Part shown: positions 21,325 through 39,267 of the stretch, one piece after another
Layout: every line of letters begins with the position of its first letter
How positions within the stretch are numbered: position 1 is the stretch's first letter
NCBI RefSeq assembly: GCF_000275845.1
Contig: NW_006766892.1
Coordinates: 648,736-712,735 of the forward strand
DNA from: Dichomitus squalens LYAD-421 SS1
Lineage: Eukaryota > Basidiomycota > Agaricomycetes > Polyporales > Polyporaceae
Direction: 5' to 3'
DNA: 64,000 nt
The notes under the pieces: model-generated
Databases searched by the model: none
Told to the model about the DNA's origin: nothing
What the model saw: only the letters and a program-made list of their open reading frames with translations
Made by a program: the position numbers and the translations under genes

Positions 21325-24045
21325 TTATCGCTGCAACAACTTCAAGAGCATTGCACGAACATCCTGGGCCTTTGCCGTGCCACGACTTGCCTTCATGACG
21401 TGGCCCATGATCTTGTTGACGACGTTGGGGTTCCCCTGTCGAACTGCTTCCGCCTGTTGGGGGAGCGCGGCAATCGCCTCCCTGCACCATTTCTCGAGCG
21501 ATGCACTATCATCGTCACTCGCGATAAGCTTGAGATCCTCCGCAATCTTGGAGGGGAGGTCGGAAGAGCGGGTGCTGAGGATGTGACGGAGAATGGTCTT
21601 CCCGGACGTCCCTGCAATGCAAAGTTACGTTCAGTCATGCACCCAATGACATGGCTGGATCTCAGGACTATAGGCTCCGAAAGTCAACGTACCAGTGACC
21701 TTCCCGCCCTGTACTAGATCTACGAGCTCTCCCATTTGTTCAACGGATATCGGGTTCTCCCTGAACGTTTCATTCCGGAAGGCCAATTGACCCAGCAGTT
21801 CGTGCGTGATCCTGATGATCCAAGTAGACGTCAACCTCGCGGGCTATGACACGACAGGGATAGTACCATACCAGTTCACGACGGCTTTGGGGTCCCTGCC
21901 GCGCGAAACTTTGTCGAAGTACGCGACAGCTCCGCGCCCCAATTCTCCATCAAACCCGACTTCCCGGCCAGAATCCACGTCCATGAGGACCTCCACGTCT
22001 CGCTGCGACAGGCCCTGGGCAAGCAACCGCTCCCTGGTGGCATCCGGCAGCTCGGGCATTCGTTCCCGAATCGCATTGACGTAGGCCTGTGCGTGCCCGA
22101 CCACATTGAGCCTCGGAGATAGCGGTAATTTCGGGAAGACGACCAAGTAACGTACCGAGCCTATCAACAGGGGTGGAATATTCGGATCGGGCATGTAGCG
22201 GTAGTCGGGGGCGTCTTCCTTGCTGCGTAGGGAGTACGTCTCCGCCTTCTCTTCGTTGAAACCTCGTGTTTCCTGCGCGACAGGAACACCACGCTCAAGC
22301 AGTGCTATCTGTCTGAATGCTTCACATGCTATATGCGAAGTCAGTGCGCATAGACGAAAGTGGCAGCTGCTGTCAATCAAATATAGCGCATTATTTATGA
22401 CGATGGAGGGTCACCTACTGATAGCGACCATCATGAACTTGACTGAATTCAAGTTCTTGATCTCACAACGCGTTCCTGGGGGGTCCCCCACGCGGTTCAC
22501 GGATACGTTGACGTCGCACCGGAATGAACCCTGGAGGCCGAAGATATCAGCCAATGACTACGTCGGTATATAGAGTTCGACCACACACTTGTTCCATATT
22601 ACCGTCGCTAGAGCCTACGGAGCGTAACAGTGCCTGGAGCGTCCGAACGTAGTCGCCCGCTTCTTCAGGTGATCTGTCGTAGAAAATAGTTCCCGTGAGG
22701 TTGTACGTGCACTGGGAGACAGAATGGTACCTACCGCATGTCCGGCTCCGAGACTATCTCCATCAGGCCCATTCCTGCCCGGTTGAGGTCGATCGCAGTG
22801 GTGCGAGTCCGAGGGTACGAAGTCGATTTCCCTGTATCCTGGTTGATGTCAAGGGTGCCAGGGGTCGACACATTCTAGACACGTTATTCACCTGTTCAAG
22901 TTGTAGTTGTTTGACTCGGACAACGATGTCGTCTTTGTCAAGTTGTAAACGCCCATTACGAGCTATTGGTGCTGTGAAGATGACAAGAATTACTATCGTG
23001 GAGAACTTGAGAGTGCGTGCCTCATGACTGATTACACCAGGAAAACAACATCGCGAACCAACGACAAGGCATGCAGCCTCTGTATATCCACGATCATGCC
23101 GTTCATACAAGACGAACCCCTCGTCAATGCCAATATAGTATATACCAGTTGTGCCTGCCAGGCATCACATGTGGTAGTCCTGTCCCTGCGAAGTCATACT
23201 CACGCATCGCCACTGTACAGGAAAGCGTTGATAATTTAGCCTGCGGCGGCGTTAGTGAAGTGCAATGCCGCCAGGCGAGCAAAGGCACACACATGCTGAC
23301 GACGGCAATGCTTCCGCAGTGTAGACTAATGGTGCACGCAGCTCCGCATGGAATGGAGAAACCAACTGACAACGGCGAAACACGTGGTACCAGGCTTGCA
23401 GCGGTTTGGCTGGACAGGAGACGTAGGTTCAGGATATTTGTACCTCTTGACCTCAGCCTGAAGAGGATCTTGCCGGAACATGAGAAGAGGCACAGGCTTC
23501 AATGACTTACCGTATTGCTGGGTGATTTGGTAGCCCGACGGAAGGTCCGCATAGAAGTAATGCTTCCGGTCGAAAGCGGACCTGTTTTGCACCTCAGCGT
23601 TCAACGCTATGGCAGTGCGAACCCCAAGCTCCACACATCTGGGATTTAGCCGCTATGACAAGGGTCGAGTCAGCCAATCCAGGCAATGTCAGATCCGGTA
23701 TTACACACAGGCAAAGTTCCAGGGAAGGCAGCGTCAAAAGGCACCACATGTGTGTTGGGTGGCGTGGTCAAGTCAGAGGAATTTGACTCTACGCTCGTGT
23801 TCAGACAATGCAAGTGGTCATTCAGCTTGGCACCCACCAGAGAAGAGCTTCCGACGGGACTTGATCTGCGCGTGGACTTCGATGCCTATAACAAGCTCCC
23901 ACCCGGGCCATCGCAAGTCTTCCTTTAGGGTCCTCACAGAATGCGCCTGTCGAGCTAAACGAGTTAGACACTTTGATAGTCGTGCTCTCCCATAAGTAAG
24001 CATAAGTGTCGGACGAGGAGCGTGTTGCAGTACAAGTCCAGACAT
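21325..24045 (-). CDS. PET112: Glutamyl-tRNA(Gln) amidotransferase subunit B, mitochondrial
   Basis: Eleven exons: 24045-23838, 23788-23709, 23652-23511, 22971-22892, 22838-22735, 22673-22589, 22530-22419, 22328-22156, 22086-21872, 21811-21693, 21611-21325; 534 residues. GatB is the tRNA-binding kinase subunit of GatCAB/GatFAB, which converts Glu-tRNA(Gln) to Gln-tRNA(Gln) in mitochondria. Seen: a basic presequence, [117 protein letters not shown], and the YqeY-like tail domain ending in [20 protein letters not shown]. Intron 3 is 539 nt, about ten times the local norm. A second in-frame ATG at 24003 also gives a good presequence. It is divergent from the first PAP gene (179 bp). Confidence 0.92.
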
Positions 24046-24224
24046 ACGCGCCTAGAGCGGGAGGCCCGCAGACGCCCGGTGTAAGGTCCTCGGCAAAGCC
24101 CGCGAGCAGCGAGAACAAGCCGCACCGTGGTTCCGGTCCCCTGTCTCTCTTCCACCACGACCATCTCCCCGGTGACCCCTGCCTCTCTCGCTTTTGACGG
24201 CTTGTATCTGCCACCGCTTGCACG

Positions 24225-26776
<2,552 letters not shown>

Positions 26777-27325
26777 AGCTTCTTACGGCGGCACCACATA
26801 TCACCTCAGTTCCGTTGTTCTATGTTCTATCACTGTACTATGACGGCTCCCTTGCTTCACAGTACCTTCACCTCCTTCACCTGCGCTACACTCACCTAGC
26901 CATACCATGTACTGCTTGCACCGATTCTGGGATAGTGCTGGAGCCAGAGAGACCTTTATTCAGGGTTACCTACTTACTATACTGTTCAAACTACTACATA
27001 CATACATTGCAAGACGCCTGTACACTACCGCATCAATGATCAGTTCTTCCACCATCCACCTCCGGTGTACGGCATTCAACCCGTCATTGCGGTTCCTCAA
27101 CTATACGGATATATGAGCCTCACCCCACATCGTTGGAGGCGAGGTGACGACGGAGGCGTCGCAGAGCGTCGCGCCACATTTGGACAATTGACTCCGGGAA
27201 TTGCCGCTGAGGCTTATGACAGAGGCGAGGGCTCCCGGTGACCTCTGCGTCAGGACGAACAACTTAAGTACGTCCGTTTTTCCCCCATTCCCCCTCCCCG
27301 CCACAGACACTATCAGACAAACACC
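26777..27325. other. Spacer between the two PAP genes
   Basis: 549 bp separate the stop of copy A from the start of copy B. It must serve as terminator of A and promoter of B. I see no obvious copy of the promoter of A here and no transposon ends. The 200 bp before 27326 carry no clear TATA box. Confidence 0.45.
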
Positions 27326-30114
<2,789 letters not shown>

Positions 30115-30915
30115 CCCCGGTTGATCCTCTGTCCGGAAGTCCTGCCCCGCCATGTCGCCTAGCTTCACACCGGACCATCCCAAAGCATGGAAATTCTCTT
30201 GGCCTATTTCGCCTCACGATACTTCGCATAAAGGGATCAGCTCGGATTCCACTATCCTTCCGTATGGTCCTAAGAGGTAATTTATCAATGGCTGTATGGC
30301 ATTCTTGCCGTCCTCCTTGACTGCTCGGATGCTCGTCTAGCACTCCCTTTGGCTACGTTCATCGCTTGTTGTCGCCGCCTCTTTCATATCGTCTACCCGG
30401 AAACCCCCTCCTCGCTAGCATTCGTGCAATTATCGGTCCGCAACTACCTTGTATCTCCAACTGTCGAGTAGCATCTCTGTATTGTACCATGCATGCACTT
30501 GCGTATCGTATCGTATAGTATGGCATACATTATTCCCGGAACTCGAAAAATTGATGTGCATCAAGCAAATTCCCTGCTGCATGCTTTCCGTACGCACAAT
30601 TGAACCAAGCAAGAAGTCAAGATGACGAGGAAGTGAAGACAGTTGCCGAATTTGACCAATTAGATGCCTGGGAGGGGGCGTCTGTCTGCCTTGTTATCTT
30701 CAACACTAATTCAGGGACGCCCATGTTCGCGCCGTCAAGGGCCTTGCGCTGGCCTCGTTATTCCCGCTGGCTGCTCTTGCAGCAGTACTGTTCACCACAC
30801 GGCCTGAAATTCAGTAGTACTTGGGCAGCTATCGACGTAACGTCACCTTGGGCAGACAACTATACCTATCTTCATTTCCAGAACTAGAAACACCGGGTCC
30901 GCTCCGTGTTCCGAC
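30115..30915. other. Intergenic, no supported gene
   Basis: 801 bp between PAP copy B and the beta-helix gene, both on the plus strand. Around 30500-30530 there is a short low-complexity run of GTATC units. No reading frame or RNA can be supported. Confidence 0.45.
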
Positions 30916-32805
30916 ATGTTGCTGTATCTCACGCTCCTTCAATCTTTCGCTCTTCTTGTGACACTATCTGGGACCTCCTTTGGGGAGCACACTCGCCATC
31001 TCGCACACAGGAGACATGTCTCAAGAACTTCGGATCACAACATATTTTCCTGGTGAGTGCAATCCATTGCAGAATCAGTAGGACGGCGGTGAACATAGGC
31101 ATCATTGTCGTGAACAGGCCTTCTATGGCGTTGCACGCTCGCGATGACTGCGAGCCCAGGGACCCCTTGAACACTCTTACGGACCGCCTGAACATCCTAC
31201 TCAACTCTTCCGGGCCAGGATACATCCTCCCTCTATGTCCGGGCGTGGAGTATCTCATTGAAGCCCCCATCCTGTTTGCCGCGCCGGACCAGGAGATCAG
31301 CACTGTTGGCTATCCAACAGGCGATGAACGGGCCACCCTCGTCGTCAACGGGCCCGTGGCTAACGGACAAGGGCACACAACCGCGGTCGATGGTACCTGT
31401 TTCAACTGTAGTGGCGTTAAGCTGCGCTACGTCCAGGTCAGTAATCTGTTCTTGCTGCACCCGCAGCTTCGAGTGGTTCTCATGCCGTATATCGTCTGGA
31501 AATCCTCTCTTCTGATCACGGTTGTGCCTGCGCTGATCAACTCCCTCGAACGCAGATCAATGGCACGCGCGCAGGCGCGTCGCCTACCTCGGGTGGCGCA
31601 AACATCGAGATGGGGGGTTCAAACTCTAACCAGCTGGTTGAGTACGTGCATTCATACGACCCGCGCAGCTGGTCGTGCCTCCACATCGCGGAGGGCGCTC
31701 TGTCCTGCAACAATGTCACCGTTCAGAACAACGATATCGGACCATGCGGGTCTGATGCCTTCCAACAATGGGCAGATGGCATTAGCGTCAGCTGTCAGAA
31801 CAGCCTCGTCCGCAATAACATGGTCAACAATCCTACTGTAAGTAGGAAATGTGTCGTTGGGAGATATGATGCTCACCAGTGCGATTAGGACGGCGGGATT
31901 GTTCTGTTCGGGGCGCCTGGAACGCTGGTCGAGAACAACACAATCTGGGTGGAAAATGTGTGTCTTCAGCATACCGAAGCTGCCATGTGGCCTAAGCTGA
32001 CAGTTAACGGCAGATGACCCTGCTTGGCGGGATCAACATGGTGGACTACGAGCCGTGGAGCGGGAACTACACGAATACGATCGTGAGGAACAACATGATC
32101 TATGGTGGCTTCGCCACAGAGCCCGCGGTGTCCGACGAGACCAAGGGCGTGAATGATGACGATGCGATCATCAAGTAAGTGTCTCCAGCTACATAAGCAC
32201 TCAGTATACCGAGAAAACCTTGCTACAGGATCGGCATTGCGATTGGCCCTCGTACATGGTTCGGTGACCAGTATCTGAACAACGTCAGTTTGTCAGGGAG
32301 GGTCCTGAACAACCAGTTGAGCGGAGCCTTCGGCTATGGGATAGCGATTTCGTCGGCTGTCAACTTCACCGTCCAAGGAAACACGCTCGTCGGCAACACA
32401 TCGTTTATCGGTGCTCGGGGTCCTAATTGCAGTACCGTAGACACGACGCCGAATCCTGCGGCGTTTGTGGAGGATCAGAGCACTGTGCAATCATCCACTA
32501 TCCAGGGTGACTTCCAAATGATTCCAGACGGGAATAGCCTCACTTGCATTATACCTCCTCCCGGGGGCGACTACTGGCCATTCGGCGGCCAGCCGTCTGC
32601 AACAAGCTCGTCGACTGGTCCGACATCTTCGTCCTCTTCCACCGGCACCCAGTCAGCCGGGACCTCCTCGTCTCACGGGCTTTCTGGTGGCGCTAAGGCC
32701 GGCATTGCCATTGGTGTCATCTTGGGCGTTGCGGTAGTTGCAGTGGTTACACACCTCATCCGGAAATCGGCGCTACAGCGTGCCGACGTTGCGAGACGCT
32801 ACTGA
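30916..32805 (+). CDS. Secreted or membrane-anchored right-handed beta-helix protein
   Basis: Six exons: 30916-31052, 31118-31436, 31556-31837, 31889-31957, 32014-32174, 32229-32805; 514 residues. A signal peptide (1-22) is followed by a basic HRRH that could be a Kex2-type site. The body (about 80-400) has the rhythm of parallel beta-helix proteins: repeated turns rich in Asn and Gly such as CNNVTVQNNDIGPCG, VRNNMVNNP, TLVENNTIWVEN, IVRNNMIYGG and FTVQGNTLVGNT. A Ser/Thr stalk (SATSSSTGPTSSSSSTG) leads to one membrane helix at 480-500 (AGIAIGVILGVAVVAVVTHL) and a short basic tail. The fold is that of pectin-type lyases, but I see no lyase catalytic signature, so activity is open. Intron 2 is 119 nt. 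Confidence 0.82.
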
Positions 32806-35576
32806 ACACTACGCGAAGTTACAAGGAGTACGTAAGATAATGAGTCTCTAGTAATTCTCTTTGACCTTCTATTATTAGATTAGGAGCCGTTGCTTGTTGT
32901 TCCACAACCATAGACAACTACTGTACTCTTCTCAGAGCCTTCTCATAGAAATGTAGCATCGCCTCAGATTCACACAGACGGTACTCGGGCTGTCGCCGCC
33001 TACTTCCAGGTTCTACATGGAGATCTGTCATAACCAACGTGTTCGAATTGGACATCCTAATATGCTGTGCAATGTACCTTTTGTTGGTATAGCAACGCCA
33101 CGCAAGCCTGGTGTCGAATCTTCGTTGGGCCAACCTTACATCTCGCTTCCTTTCACGGCAGTGCTGGGCTCCTGCTTGCTTCTCACATCTGCATTTCAAG
33201 GTAAGTCCCAGGCTCGGTGGGGAGACCTTTCTGACGCTCTACTGACAGTCACAGCCCAGGCGTCAGATTGTGGGTAGGCATCGGTGTTATCAAGGAATGT
33301 CTAGTGCCAGAGCTACGCCCGCTGCGATGCACACCACCATGCACTGGTCACGACTTCTTGGTTCCTGGCAATTTGCGTTCACTTCGGGTTCGCAGGCGTT
33401 CTTTCGACTCAAACATCTACGTGTTCCCTCCCATAGCCTTCATGATACACGCTTGTCCCACAAAGCCTCCACTAGACCTACACTTGCCGTGCGTTCAATG
33501 CAACGATGCCGAGAAACGCCATACAATATACTGCGTCCCTGGTCGCGGCGCTGAAGGACGGGCGTGATGCATGTGGCGCTCCGCTCCGGTTCGGGAACAT
33601 CGAGCATCGAGCGTTGACTACGGATGACCAGGACGTAGTAGCATGTTGTCCATGAACGATGCAACCGGACGCGGCGCGACGCCGTAAGTAGCTTCCCTTC
33701 TCTTCACACTTGGCGGAAGCTATCTTCCTGTATCAGCCTCCCCTGTACCCGGCATGGGTCCGTAGTGGGCGCGGGCGGGAAAGTTCGAAGTTGGTCGCAC
33801 GGGATCTCGTAAGATCGAGTTACCCCGCCACATATGCAAACGGGCACCACGCCAAATTGCCGCCGGCCGGAGATTGTAGAGGCCTTCTCAAGCTCTTTCC
33901 GCGGATTAGATGACTTTAACGCTGCTTCCGCGGTGGCTCCTGGGATATTGACACTTGTACCGTGTTGAGCAGAAGCGCGAAGGAACACTTGTGCAGCTCT
34001 GCCTGTAGTCGTAGCCCAAGTTCGACTCCTGCCCCCTACCACGATGGGAAGGGGCGGCTTTGTTTTGCGGGAGAACGATATCGATTCCGGTCCTGGAAGC
34101 CCTCGAGGAGATGCACAGCTATTGTCAGTCTCCATCTCTGAGGGCTCAGCGGGATGTGGCTGACCGTTCTCACCGTGCTGTGCAGACAACGGCGTTTTCT
34201 ATCTGCTTCTGACACGTGCGGCGAATATACTGGCTCGTATTCCTGGATTCTGGCTTCGTGATGATCAAGCCCACCTACGAACTCTGGTAAGAGCAACCCC
34301 GGCCGCAAGCGAGCACCCACTCACCGCGGTCCCACTCTGCCAGAATTGATAAAGTTATGTCATCTGGAATGATGAAGGGGAGACCGAGGGTGAGAGTGTG
34401 CGAGCCAGTAAGTGCGCGAAGAAGCACACTCAGCATCGCCTCCGGCGGTGCTCACGTTACATCCTCCGCAGGCTACCACTTTACAATTTGCGGTAAGTTG
34501 CCGCCGTTCATTTTGCATCCGGTCCGCACGCTGCGCAGCGTGGCGTCAATTGCGTCCACGACCAATGATTTACACACCGAGGTCGGAGTTAAGACGCAGA
34601 CTAAAATACGCATCAGCCAATGTCTAGGCAAACGTACGCAGTTCGGAAACACGGTTGCATTTATGGGAATTCCTCACGACAAGGCGGCGTAAATACGTTT
34701 TCATGCGTTCATATCAAGCAGCATCAACGCCAGAACGGACTTGGAAATTCTTGACAAGAAGATGGGAAGGAACGCACTGCCTGTGTCCGACGAAGCTGCC
34801 CTGCTGATTGCGTCTTAGGCAGGCCCCCAATCTCATGTCTCAGGTCCCGAAGCTCCTCAAGGTACCTGATGACCAGTGGAAGTGCCTGGCCGAAGGCTAC
34901 CCTCCGACAGTGTCTTGGATGTAGCAAGCCAGGCTCCCAGTTTCCCGGCATTCGGCATCGGTCCGCCTCTGCAACCCTTTTCATTGTAGGCATTCGGTGC
35001 GTCTTTCGGTCAGCCACTGCCTTGTCGTTAGGGCACCAAGTGATCCACCAACCCCGTCTTGGGCCATCTCACGATGAGGGTGCCCAGGGGGAAACAGCGG
35101 GAACGACCCCTTCGCCTTGCCGAGGGTGTCTTGGGCCTCCCACAAACGTCGGAGTGGACATCCGTTTCAGCGCCCCCATGCAAGACCAGCGTGCAAACCT
35201 CTGGAACGATGTCGACATCGTCGGATTATGCATTTGAAGAACGTTCCCGCATGAGAGTAGCTCAATGCTAATGCTGCCTTCGTTTCGATTCCGGAGAAGC
35301 ATTCATTGTAATAACGTACGAGAGAATATGAATAGACAAACATGATGTATGGACGAGTTAGGGTGGCATGCAAAGCGTCTACGACGTGACCAATACGCTC
35401 TTTCGACAGAGAAGCGTCAGGAACCCTGAACGCAGCAACGAAGTCTAGACACTGAGACGTTAGCTCAAGTACAGGGTCGTGCAACATGGAACACATGGAA
35501 CGCGAAAACTGACTCCTTATGACATAGTTCCATGACATAGTCCACAAATACGGTTTTACATTCCCGCCTGATAACG
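32806..35576. other. Intergenic, no supported gene
   Basis: 2.77 kb between the beta-helix gene and IST3 (3' to 3'). Several frames of 60-160 codons occur on both strands and some splice-like pairs exist (donor 33201, donor 34491), but I could not chain exons into a family I recognise. A minus-strand frame at 35167-35547 reads smoothly but lies directly behind IST3 and may be its 3' end. It could hold a decayed or orphan gene. Confidence 0.35.
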
Positions 35577-36734
35577 TCAGTCGTACCCCCGTCGCGTTCT
35601 GTGAAGCGTAGCATCGTCCCGCCGATGCCGTCGTCTGTCGTCGTCGTCGTTCTCGTGACGAGAGCGATAAGGAGGCGTGGGACTCCGACGCCTAGGCGGC
35701 GAACGTTCACGGGAGCGGTTGTGTCGGCTTCCCGGAGAATAGCGATCGCGGTCCCGCACATACTCCCGCGCGGGGGGTGTCCTGCTGCGGGAGCGGCGTG
35801 GAGATGCGCTCCTCCGCCGGTCAGAGGGCTCTGTGCCTCCACCCAGAGACTTGAGGAGATCTTCGACGGCTGCCATCCCTGCAGACTTGCCCTTCTCTTT
35901 CTTGAGCCGCTTGCGCTCCTTCCGCGCCCGACGTTCTTCTGGCGTCTCGTCCCTGTGCTTACGCTTGGATTTTGACTTCTTGCCTTTCTTCGCCAACTTC
36001 TCCTCCTTCCGCTTCGCTATGAGGTATTCTGCCATAGGATCCTCTGGGTCGATCTCAGGACCAGAATCGTCAGAAGATTCCGAGCCCTCATCCCCGTCTA
36101 GAAACCGAACCGTTCGTTCAACTTGTTAAGAGCAGAGTTGGTGGAACGGTACAGAACGTACCAATGACGATCGGGGGCTTGGCGTTTAAGCTCTGCTCCT
36201 CAGCCTCTTTCCATTCGCCGTCCTCGCCTTTGGCTTTGGGCTGCTTATAATTCTTGACATGATCGACGCGCAGGGTCCTGTCTAGGACCTGGGCCCCGTT
36301 CAGATTGTCTACCGCGAGAATGGTGGAGCGTTGGTCCTCGTACATTAGGAACGCGAAACCTTTCTGCTTGCCGGTCTCCTTGTCACGGGGAAGGTTAATG
36401 TCCATAATTTCGCCATACCTGACGCACTCAGTTTCGCGTCGCCTAGAGGTTTTAAGGCTGTGAAACTCACTGCGAGAATATGGTGATCACATCTCCTTCT
36501 GTAAGATCTCTGTGTAGCCCTCCGACGAAGATGTACGCAGAGTCTGGAGCAATGGTGAGCAAAGAGACGCATCAAACGCGAGAACACCCGACGGACCCTT
36601 GTAATCGTCATGCCATGAACCAGAGATCCCCAGATCCAGCTCCCTCTCGTTGATCTTGTTGATTTCGCGCACAACGCTTAGGGTACAGCATCAGCAGAAG
36701 CGTATAGAGATCGAACCCCGTGTACTTACTTCAT
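35577..36734 (-). CDS. IST3: Pre-mRNA splicing factor Ist3 (RBMX2 family)
   Basis: Five exons: 36734-36730, 36676-36597, 36543-36471, 36418-36162, 36097-35577; 311 residues. Ist3/Snu17 is the RRM subunit of the RES complex, needed for spliceosome activation and retention of unspliced RNA. Seen: the family N-terminus with [20 protein letters not shown], an RRM with RNP2 YIFVGGL (32-38) and RNP1 KGFAFLMY (72-79), then [11 protein letters not shown], which is the Bud13-binding extension, a [15 protein letters not shown] basic block and an Arg/Ser-rich tail ([12 protein letters not shown] and similar), longer than the yeast protein and like RBMX2. The first coding exon is only ATGAA. It is divergent from eIF3d, 162 bp between starts. 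Confidence 0.93.
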
Positions 36735-36896
36735 GTCTGTGGTCGTCGCTGGAAGAAGTGGCCGTCGAACTATACGCCACCGACGGGCCTGACCAGTGAT
36801 CCCAGAGCACGTGCGCGTCTATACCGAACGCCTCCCTTGGCGCTAACCGAAATTTTGTACCTCGCTTGTACCCTCACTGAGGACATCCTCTAAGCC

Positions 36897-39267
36897 ATGT
36901 CCTCTTTTTCGCTGCCTCAGATCAACGACAATCCCGATGGAGGTTGGGGACCGTCATCGTCCACTGTACCTGCACAATTCAAGTTCAAGGACATTCCTTA
37001 CGCCCCCTACTCAAAATCTGACAAGCTTGGACGTTTCGCGGACTGGAATGATATCTCTGGTGACGGACGCCCGACCAACCTAGGTCTATCGTCTACCCAG
37101 ACTACGCGCGGTGGAGGACCCGGTCGTAGGGGTCGCGAGGGCCAGCAAGCTTTCGGCAGCGGTGCTGCGAGTGCATTTGCGTATTTCCATGCGGAGGATG
37201 AATCGAGCTTCTCTGTCGTGGATAGCAAGGCGACCGCGACACGCAGGGGTGGTCCCATGACCCGAGGCAGGTCCACCGGTCGAGGAGGCGGTTACGGCAG
37301 GGGCGGAAACTCGCAGAGGGGAGGTCGCGGAGGGTTCTCTGGCGGTCGGGGTGGAGGCCAGCGCGGTGGAAGGAGGGGTTGGAGAGACTGGGAAAAGGTT
37401 AGAGGATCTCTCTTGTTTTTCCTTTAAAAATCCGTGAACATGCTTCCATCGCTTCAGAACGGTCGAACCCGGGAGTCTTCCGTCGCGATCTCTCCGGACT
37501 GGGCTATGCTCGAGGAGATTGAGTTCCACCGTCTCGCTAAGTTGCGGCTTGAAGTCGACGAGCCTGAAGATCTGTGAGCTACTGCATAATGTTTGGGACT
37601 GCATCGCAAACTCACCTGCCGTAACAGCCAAACCTATGGTCGCGTGTACCCATATGACAAGACATACGACCGTATCAACACAAGGAACGAGAAACCTTTG
37701 CAACTACTTGACCGTATCAAGTACAACCCAACCACATCCGATGATCCTGTAATCCAGGGGGTAAGTACGGATTTGCGGTCCCACAAAAATCTTCTGACCT
37801 AAGTATCGCGTTTCAGTTGGCAGCCAATGATACAGCAACGATCTACACCACCGATGTCATCCTTAGTGTGCTCATGTGTGCACCGAGATCAGTTTACCCT
37901 TGGGACATCGTCGTCGTTCGCGAGGGGAATAAGCTGTTCTTCGACAAGCGTGACGGCGGTCCTTTCGATACCGTCACCGTGAACGAGAATGCGGCTGATC
38001 CGCCTCAGGACCCGACCACCGTGAACCCGAACAACCCGAACGAGAAGATCGCTGTGCCAGAAACTCCTTCCATCAACTCCGCTACCTCTCTATCTCTTGA
38101 GGCAACGTACATCAACCAGAACTTCTCGTTCCAGACGGTCATCGAGACGCCCCCTCCCCCTGCGGTGGACTTCTCCAAGCCGAACCCTTTCTACGGTCCT
38201 GATGAGACGGAGCCGCTGGCATCTTGTGGCTATCGCTACCGTGTCTTTGATTTGGGCGTCACTGAAGACGAGGACATCCGCATATGTGTCCGTACTGAAG
38301 TCGACGCCTACACTCCAGGGCAGGACCCCCTTCAGGGTCGTGGCCTTGTGACTATTCGCGCTTTGAACGAGTTCGATCCCCGTGCCGCTGGAGCTGGCGG
38401 TGCGCCGGATTGGCGTACAAAGCTGGACTCTCAGCGCGGCGCTGTCGTGGCCACAGAAATGAAGAACAACAGCTGCAAGCTCGCCAAGTGGACTGTGCAG
38501 AGTGTCTTGGCTGGCGCCGATGTCCTCAAAATCGGGTACGTGTCTCGCTCGTTTCCATTCAGTCAAGGTTTCCAGGCAAGAACGCTTGAGACGAATGAAG
38601 CTAATACTAACCCTATTATACCCTTGCAGGTGGATATCCCGCGTTAACCCACGTGACAACACTCGGCATGTTATCCTCAGCACGACCTCTACGCGGCCGA
38701 CGGAATTTGCGGGACAGCTCAACGTGTCACTTGCCAACGGCTGGGGTATCGTCCGCACAGTCGCCGACATGTGCATGAAGCAACCTGAGGGCAAGTACGT
38801 CCTCATTAAGGACCCCAACAAGGTGAGTGCACACGCTTTCAGATGTGCCATACGTCCCTGTTGCCGTACCGATCGTGACCTGGACCGTGGCATTCGCGGT
38901 TTCCGTTCACGTCTTCGATCAATGTTCGTGACGGCCACCATGAGACCATGGTGTGCGTTCGAACTCAGCGGACCTGATGCCCATCACCTGCCGGTATCTC
39001 ATACTGCCATATGAGGCAGGCATCTCGGGTACTATCTACAGTGATCTGCATGGCTAGCGCCTCAGTTGAGGGCACTCGCGGGATCATTGTCGTGCCGTTA
39101 TCTTGCGCATTACAGTCCTCTTTGTTCCGTTGAATGATATGCTGATTCCGCCTCCTTATCGTGCTCAACAGCCTCTTCTTCGCTTGTATGCCGTCCCTGC
39201 GAACGCTTTCACGGCCGAGGACGAGGACGACGAGGCGCCGTTCGACGGAGAGGATGGCGATGTGTAG
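36897..39267 (+). CDS. eIF3d: Translation initiation factor eIF3 subunit D
   Basis: Six exons: 36897-37397, 37458-37573, 37628-37760, 37817-38535, 38630-38822, 39172-39267; 585 residues. eIF3d belongs to the eIF3 complex on the 40S subunit and can bind the mRNA cap. Seen: N-terminal [19 protein letters not shown], an RGG-rich linker (about 115-165), [33 protein letters not shown], then the cap-binding-like domain from [20 protein letters not shown] and [18 protein letters not shown] through [16 protein letters not shown] and [14 protein letters not shown], and an acidic C-terminus. All phases fit. The last intron (38823-39171) is 349 nt, long for this region. Confidence 0.94.

Noticed and set aside
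18706..23147. 15-nt sequence ATGCCAATATAGTAT present near 18706 and near 23130
   Set aside because: One repeat of this length is expected by chance in 64 kb; the flanks do not match.
34020..34036. tRNA B-box-like GTTCGACTC
   Set aside because: The flanking bases cannot form a T stem and no acceptor stem or A box is in place.
35167..35547. 126-codon minus-strand frame with protein-like reading
   Set aside because: It lies directly behind the IST3 stop, has no motif and is probably 3' untranslated sequence.
38090..38941. 283-codon minus-strand frame
   Set aside because: It is antisense to eIF3d exons 4 and 5, which have unmistakable family sequence.
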